Positions 5,485 through 5,913 of a stretch of 5,913 nucleotides of DNA are shown here, in pieces. Positions within the stretch are counted from its first letter, which is position 1; each line of letters opens with the position of its first letter. The position numbers were made by a program, and so were the translations under genes. This DNA comes from Rhodospirillales bacterium (GTDB lineage: Bacteria; Pseudomonadota; Alphaproteobacteria; Rhodospirillales; Magnetospirillaceae): the NCBI GenBank assembly GCA_030040955.1, contig JASHSH010000090.1, positions 1 through 5,913 on the forward strand. The letters run 5' to 3'. Under the pieces are notes generated by a model. It did no database searches. It worked only from the letters and a program-made list of their open reading frames with translations, and was not told the DNA's origin.

Positions 5485-5913
5485 GCGGGTCCGGCAATCA
5501 TCATCTCGAGAAGGAACTTCTGCATGTCCCAGGCGCCGGTCGGGCAGCGCTCCGCGCACAGGCCGCAATGCAGGCACACATCCTCGTCCTTGGCCAGGAT
5601 GCGGCCGGTCTTCAGCGGCGCGGAGACGTAGATGTCCTGGGCGAGGTTGGTCGCCGGCGCGTTGAGCCGTCCGCGCAGATCCGATTCACTGCCGTTGGGG
5701 GTGAAGGTGATGCAGTCCACCGGGCAGATATCGGCGCAGGCGTCGCATTCGATGCACAGCGAGGCGGAGAACACCGTCTGCACGTCGCAGTTCAGGCAAC
5801 GCTGCGCCTCCTGGTAGCCCAGCTTGCGGTCGAACCCCAGCTCGACCTCGGCGCGCACGTCCTTGAGCGCGATCACCTTGTCGCGCAGCGGCACGCGATA
5901 GCGACGGTCGTTG
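5469..5913 (-). CDS. C-terminal part of an iron-sulfur (probably GltD-like FAD) oxidoreductase; 5' end missing
   Basis: The frame is open to the right edge, so this is the tail of a longer protein; the GTG at 5894 is not taken as a start. The visible residues hold RCLNC (Cys codons within 5787-5798), then two complete CxxCxxCxxxCP motifs: CIECDACADICP (codons 5721-5756) and CLHCGLCAERCP (5541-5576). Each should bind one 4Fe-4S cluster. The RCLNCDVQTVF context resembles the C-terminal region of GltD-like FAD/NAD(P) proteins encoded beside korAB. There the protein takes electrons from the KOR core and gives them to NAD(P)+ or ferredoxin, as described for the three-subunit 2-oxoglutarate:NADP+ oxidoreductase of Azoarcus evansii. 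The flavin domain is not in view, so it is inferred; a stand-alone ferredoxin-like protein is the alternative. It is first among the visible genes of the operon and overlaps korA by 16 bases. Confidence 0.8.
   Translation of the reverse strand, partial: NDRRYRVPLRDKVIALKDVRAEVELGFDRKLGYQEAQRCLNCDVQTVFSASLCIECDACADICPVDCITFTPNGSESDLRGRLNAPATNLAQDIYVSAPLKTGRILAKDEDVCLHCGLCAERCPTGAWDMQKFLLEMMIAGPACRSQ

Noticed and set aside
3742..5631. 629-residue open frame on the plus strand opposite korA and the iron-sulfur gene
   Set aside because: It is the antisense shadow of genes with clear family motifs in high-GC DNA. The translation is rich in R, A, G, V and D with low-complexity runs and shows no recognisable domain.
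5469..5894. Stand-alone 141-residue ferredoxin starting at GTG 5894
   Set aside because: The frame continues to the right edge without a stop, and the RCLNC region resembles the interior of longer flavoproteins; treated as a partial gene, though this cannot be excluded.
1..5913. CRISPR arrays, tRNA or rRNA genes, insertion sequences, phage or defence genes
   Set aside because: None seen: no regularly spaced repeats, no tRNA-like cloverleaf noticed, no transposase or integrase motifs; the coding space is fully explained by metabolic genes.

Overview
The window is GC-rich and densely coded, with few gaps and frequent stop/start overlaps. Gene types and codon style suggest an alphaproteobacterium, possibly a sphingomonad with broad catabolic capacity. 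That placement is inferred from gene content, not from a phylogenetic marker. No RNA gene, CRISPR array, insertion sequence or integrase is visible.

The right half (about 2591-5913, all minus strand) is a three-gene cluster for a 2-oxoacid:acceptor oxidoreductase of the KorAB type. In transcription order it holds: the C-terminal end of an iron-sulfur protein with two ferredoxin-like 4Fe-4S motifs, truncated by the window edge and probably the tail of a GltD-like FAD/NAD(P) flavoprotein; korA (613 aa, gamma and alpha domains fused); and korB (351 aa, thiamine diphosphate and 4Fe-4S subunit). The genes overlap by 16 and 4 bases, so they are almost certainly one operon. The expected work is CoA-dependent oxidative decarboxylation of a 2-oxoacid, probably 2-oxoglutarate. 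Electrons would pass from the KorB cluster to the flavoprotein and on to NAD(P)+ or ferredoxin.

After a 235-base gap with two strong inverted repeats and a thrice-repeated short motif, a second minus-strand operon follows: an amidohydrolase-2 family hydrolase (289 aa), a VOC/glyoxalase-fold metalloenzyme (161 aa) and an EthD-domain protein (113 aa). In both junctions the stop codon touches or lies inside the next gene's ribosome binding site.

At the left edge, on the plus strand, lies the 3' part of a classical short-chain dehydrogenase/reductase. Its end overlaps the end of the EthD gene by 11 bases, tail to tail. The hydrolase, VOC, EthD and SDR genes look like an accessory catabolic module for an organic acid, lactone or aromatic-type substrate. 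The substrate cannot be read from the sequence. No strikingly novel system is evident; the best leads are the substrate of this module, the role of a KOR complex beside it, and the repeat structure between the two operons.
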